From Thiohalobacter sp. (GTDB lineage Bacteria > Pseudomonadota > Gammaproteobacteria > DSM-19610): a stretch of 6,580 nucleotides of DNA. Within the stretch, counting starts at the first letter, position 1; each line of letters begins with the position of its first letter. Both the position numbers and the translations under genes were made by a program. The notes beneath the pieces were generated by a model. The model saw only the letters and a list, made by a program, of their open reading frames with translations. It was not told the origin of the DNA and searched no databases. Positions 6,012 through 6,580 of the stretch are shown here, piece by piece. Location of the stretch: positions 1 to 6,580 of the forward strand of contig JALWRY010000192.1 in NCBI GenBank assembly GCA_027080445.1, written 5' to 3'.

Positions 6012-6040
6012 ATTATACCGTTTGGTATATTATATACCAA
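6012..6040 (-). promoter_or_regulatory. Promoter of the tetR-type gene
   Basis: On the minus strand TTGGTA (6040-6035) and a perfect TATAAT (6017-6012) are spaced by 17 bp. The start of transcription would be near 6005, giving a leader of about 34 nt before GTG 5971. Both boxes overlap the operator, so repressor binding would block RNA polymerase directly. Confidence 0.7.
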
Positions 6041-6046
6041 ACGGTA
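6016..6046. promoter_or_regulatory. Operator palindrome, probable TetR binding site
   Basis: A perfect inverted repeat with 15-bp arms (6016-6030 and 6032-6046) around T6031. Each arm contains its own smaller palindrome TACC-N4-GGTA: TACCGTTTGGTA (6016-6027) and TACCAAACGGTA (6035-6046), with start points 19 bp apart. This allows one dimer over the long palindrome or two dimers, one per unit, as known for QacR. Its location between divergent genes and over the tetR promoter makes the TetR-type protein the obvious ligand. Confidence 0.8.
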
Positions 6047-6107
6047 CATATATAAATCAGGGGCGGCACTCTCCCGACATCACACAATCCGCTAAGAGGA
6101 GAAGAAA

Positions 6108-6580
6108 ATGTCTGAACAAAAAAAACACACACTGATCACGGGCGCTACAGGTTTCCTGGGAGGGAACATTCTTAAGGCATTATCTACTCATCCATCGATC
6201 GAATGCATTGCCGCCTGCAGAAATCCGGAGAAGCTATCTGATAGCTTCTCCGGTGAGATTCGAGTCGGGAACCTGACAGATCCTCAATACCGACGTGAGG
6301 TCGTCAGGAATATCGATGTAATCTGCCATGCAGGTACATGGGCCTCTATGTGGAGCCACAGAAAACTGGAGCAAGAACGATTCTTCGAACCCACCCTAGA
6401 CTTGATCGACCAAGCGATCAGTCAGAATGTTAAGCGCTTCCTGATGCCCAGCACGGTTGCCATCGGCGAAGTCACAAGAAAACACACCCCGCACAATGAT
6501 TCCTCACCTAAGAAGCAAACCGGCTTTTGGCCCCATCTGGATTATCTGATCGAAGTCGACGACTACATGCGTGAAAACAG
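6108..6580 (+). CDS. Extended-SDR / NAD(P)-dependent epimerase-dehydratase family protein (3' end outside window)
   Basis: Rossmann-fold NAD(P)-binding protein, probably a cytoplasmic oxidoreductase or epimerase-like enzyme with unknown substrate. The ATG follows AGGAG (6097-6101) with a 6-nt spacer. Residues 8-19 hold the strand and glycine motif TLITGATGFLGG. An acidic/Asn turn follows at VGNLTD (53-58), then VICHAGTWASMW (71-82, the usual strand-4 region with HxAG) and RFLMPSTVAIGE (110-121), the strand with the Ser/Thr of the active site. The expected Tyr-x3-Lys is not seen: near Y146 the sequence is YLIEV, and near Y153 it is YMREN. The enzyme may thus be atypical. 157 codons are visible, about half of a usual extended SDR. 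It is divergently transcribed from the TetR-type gene and probably repressed by it. Confidence 0.88.
   Translation, partial: MSEQKKHTLITGATGFLGGNILKALSTHPSIECIAACRNPEKLSDSFSGEIRVGNLTDPQYRREVVRNIDVICHAGTWASMWSHRKLEQERFFEPTLDLIDQAISQNVKRFLMPSTVAIGEVTRKHTPHNDSSPKKQTGFWPHLDYLIEVDDYMREN
6225..6253. repeat. Perfect 14-bp inverted repeat inside the SDR coding region
   Basis: CCGGAGAAGCTATC (6225-6238) and GATAGCTTCTCCGG (6240-6253) are exact reverse complements around T6239. It covers codons 40-49 (PEKLSDSFSG), a surface region after the second strand of the Rossmann fold. In mRNA it would form a very stable hairpin about 120 nt after the start codon. Its sequence differs from the operator. Confidence 0.75.

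Larger units (their letters stand above)
6006..6056 (+). promoter_or_regulatory. Candidate promoter region of the SDR gene
   Basis: Two weak options exist on the plus strand. TTGATT (6006-6011) and TATTAT (6028-6033) are spaced by 16 bp and overlap the operator. TATAAA (6051-6056) is a good -10, but without a recognisable -35 at the right distance. Either would be close enough to the operator to be repressed. The choice cannot be made by eye. Confidence 0.35.

Overview
The window looks like a chromosomal segment of a gammaproteobacterium with fairly high GC in its core genes. The evidence is the gene order rnr, then rlmB, then rpsF, which is the E. coli-type neighbourhood, and the close match of RlmB and RNase R to the E. 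coli proteins as I remember them. I cannot name the genus.

Layout. From 1 to 4389 everything real lies on the minus strand and is read from right to left. First comes rnr (RNase R, 813 aa). Its stop codon overlaps the start of a small OmpA-family lipoprotein gene by 17 bp, and that gene ends 7 bp before rlmB (23S rRNA Gm2251 methyltransferase). These three probably form one operon. The operon runs into a perfect 34-bp inverted repeat (505-573) that carries a terminator-like hairpin on each strand and also supplies the last codons and stop of rlmB. To its left, rpsF (ribosomal protein S6) has its own promoter and a structured leader, and runs off the left edge.

A plus-strand tRNA-Leu(CAG) gene with its own stringent-type promoter occupies 4529-4615. 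The roughly 750 bp after it hold no intact gene. They contain a terminator hairpin, two short sets of helically phased repeats, a possible scrap of an integrase start, and a minus-strand reading frame broken by one TGA. This is what a used integration site 3' of a tRNA tends to look like.

From 5369 to the right edge base composition becomes more AT-rich, and a regulator/enzyme pair appears. A TetR-family repressor (minus strand) is divergent from an extended-SDR type NAD(P)-binding protein (plus strand, cut by the window end). Between them is a 31-bp perfect palindrome made of two similar operator units that overlies the tetR promoter, so the repressor very likely controls itself and probably its neighbour. 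I infer that this right part is accessory DNA acquired at the tRNA-Leu locus.

I saw no sign of CRISPR, rRNA, a complete insertion sequence or a complete novel defence system. The most rewarding points are the palindrome that recodes the RlmB C-terminus, the tandem operator, and the decayed tRNA-adjacent region.
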